From Cypionkella sp. (GTDB lineage: Bacteria > Pseudomonadota > Alphaproteobacteria > Rhodobacterales > Rhodobacteraceae): a stretch of 6,156 nucleotides of DNA. A model generated the notes under the pieces. The model had not been told where the DNA came from. It worked only from the letters and a program-made list of their open reading frames with translations, and searched no databases. Shown here piece by piece: positions 5,735-6,156 of this stretch (positions are counted from its first letter, which is position 1; every line of letters begins with the position of its first letter). The position numbers and the translations under genes are program-made. The stretch lies in contig JAGPBG010000066.1 of assembly GCA_018063485.1 (NCBI GenBank), positions 1 to 6,156 on the forward strand, read 5' to 3'.

Positions 5735-6156
5735 TTAGGGCGGCGAGCGGTTGTAAAAGGGGTGGGTGAATCTTCCACGAAAAAGTCACACCGACCGCCG
5801 AAACGATCTTGAGTGGCGTGTCGGAAATATGGACGCTCGCAACATCGGTCATTTCAAGGTGATCCAGGTGGGTAACCTTGGTTGCTTTTAGAGGTTTCTG
5901 CCCAGATTTTCCGAATACCTCCAATTTGCCAGTCCTTTGTAGATGCGTCTGTATCAGCAGCTCTTCACCTTTAGCGTCAAAAATAGAAGTTTAGCAGTGA
6001 TCGAGCGTAATTGCTGATACATGAAAAAATGCGCCAAGCCTGATTGTGCATTCTACACGCTCTACTTCTATCAAAGGCCTCGGCAAGTTAGCATGAACTT
6101 CATTCGAAATTCCCTTTTGAAAAAAATGGACTGATTTGTAATTCTGCTCACCCCTG
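5735..6156. other. Right-end region without a secure gene, AT-rich in its last 216 bp
   Basis: No frame here has a good start, ribosome binding site and recognisable domain together. From 5941 to the edge the GC content is about 42% by hand count (90 of 216), against 65% in a sampled line of the DMT gene. It contains the inverted repeat at 5950-6021, a shorter one (ATAGAAGT 5983-5990, ACTTCTAT 6064-6071), and the interrupted minus-strand frame listed separately. The composition change suggests an insertion boundary or an unusual regulatory region; the window ends too soon to tell. Confidence 0.6.
5950..6021. repeat. Perfect 10-bp inverted repeat 52 bp apart
   Basis: TGTATCAGCA (5950-5959) and TGCTGATACA (6012-6021) are exact reverse complements in AT-rich DNA. 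They may be paired operator sites, a long-loop RNA stem, or ends of a very short decayed element. No flanking target duplication was seen. Confidence 0.6.

Larger units (their letters stand above)
5655..6155 (-). pseudogene. Possible decayed gene entering from the right edge
   Basis: Read on the minus strand, one frame runs open from the window edge for 54 codons to TAA (5993-5991). The same frame then stays open for about 111 more codons, to TAA at 5657-5655. The product includes IEVERVECTIRLGAFF before the stop and FDAKGEELLIQTHLQRTGK after it; no family is recognised. Third-position GC in the second part is only about 55%, lower than expected for the GC-rich genes here. The leftmost ~80 bp overlap the helicase promoter and leader ORF, so a real coding remnant would end earlier. 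The alternatives are chance openness, or a true gene ending at the first TAA. Confidence 0.2.

Noticed and set aside
6093..6134. 13-codon plus-strand ORF (MNFIRNSLLKKMD)
   Set aside because: It is too short and has no ribosome binding site; such frames are expected by chance in AT-rich DNA.
1..6156. CRISPR array, insertion sequence or phage module
   Set aside because: No regularly spaced repeats, transposase motifs, integrase or phage structural genes are visible.

Overview
The window looks like chromosomal DNA of an alphaproteobacterium, most likely of the Rhodobacterales. Most of it is GC-rich. The gene products (SPOR protein, EamA/DMT permease, class II thymidine kinase, RhlE-type helicase, and a small HTH-like protein with an AACELTGKSKATLGRYYS core) fit that group. 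This placement is inference from protein style, not from a marker gene.

Layout from left to right: the 3' end of a SPOR-domain protein (1-519, +) faces a single-pass membrane protein (605-1630, -), and one compact bidirectional terminator hairpin (546-575) sits between them. The membrane protein has the plan of an alphaproteobacterial M48 peptidase, but the zinc motif HExxH is replaced by AEAVR. A 208-bp divergent spacer with short direct repeats and a dyad leads to a ten-helix DMT exporter (1839-2756, +; a longer start at 1767 is possible). Its stop codon overlaps the stop codon of thymidine kinase tdk (2753-3331, -) within one CTAG.

A 371-bp spacer follows and contains a strong nested dyad (3491-3553). 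Next come a 150-residue HTH-like protein (3703-4155, +) and, converging on it, a DEAD-box RNA helicase of the RhlE subgroup (4183-5514, -). The helicase has a good promoter (TTGACA, 17 bp, CATCTC) and a leader of about 170 nt. The leader contains a possible 38-codon upstream ORF whose stop codon falls inside a hairpin.

The right end (about 5735-6156) holds no secure gene. Its last 216 bp fall to about 42% GC. They carry a perfect 10-bp inverted repeat and a minus-strand reading frame that runs in from the edge, is broken by one TAA and then stays open. This could be a decayed gene, the edge of an inserted segment, or chance.

The genes are mostly independent single-gene units in alternating orientation: envelope and division (SPOR, M48-like protein), export (DMT), thymidine salvage (tdk), probable regulation (HTH-like) and RNA remodelling (rhlE). 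I see no operon and no clear defence or mobile system. The best leads are the dead M48-like protein, the helicase leader, the structured spacer upstream of the HTH-like gene, and the AT-rich right edge.
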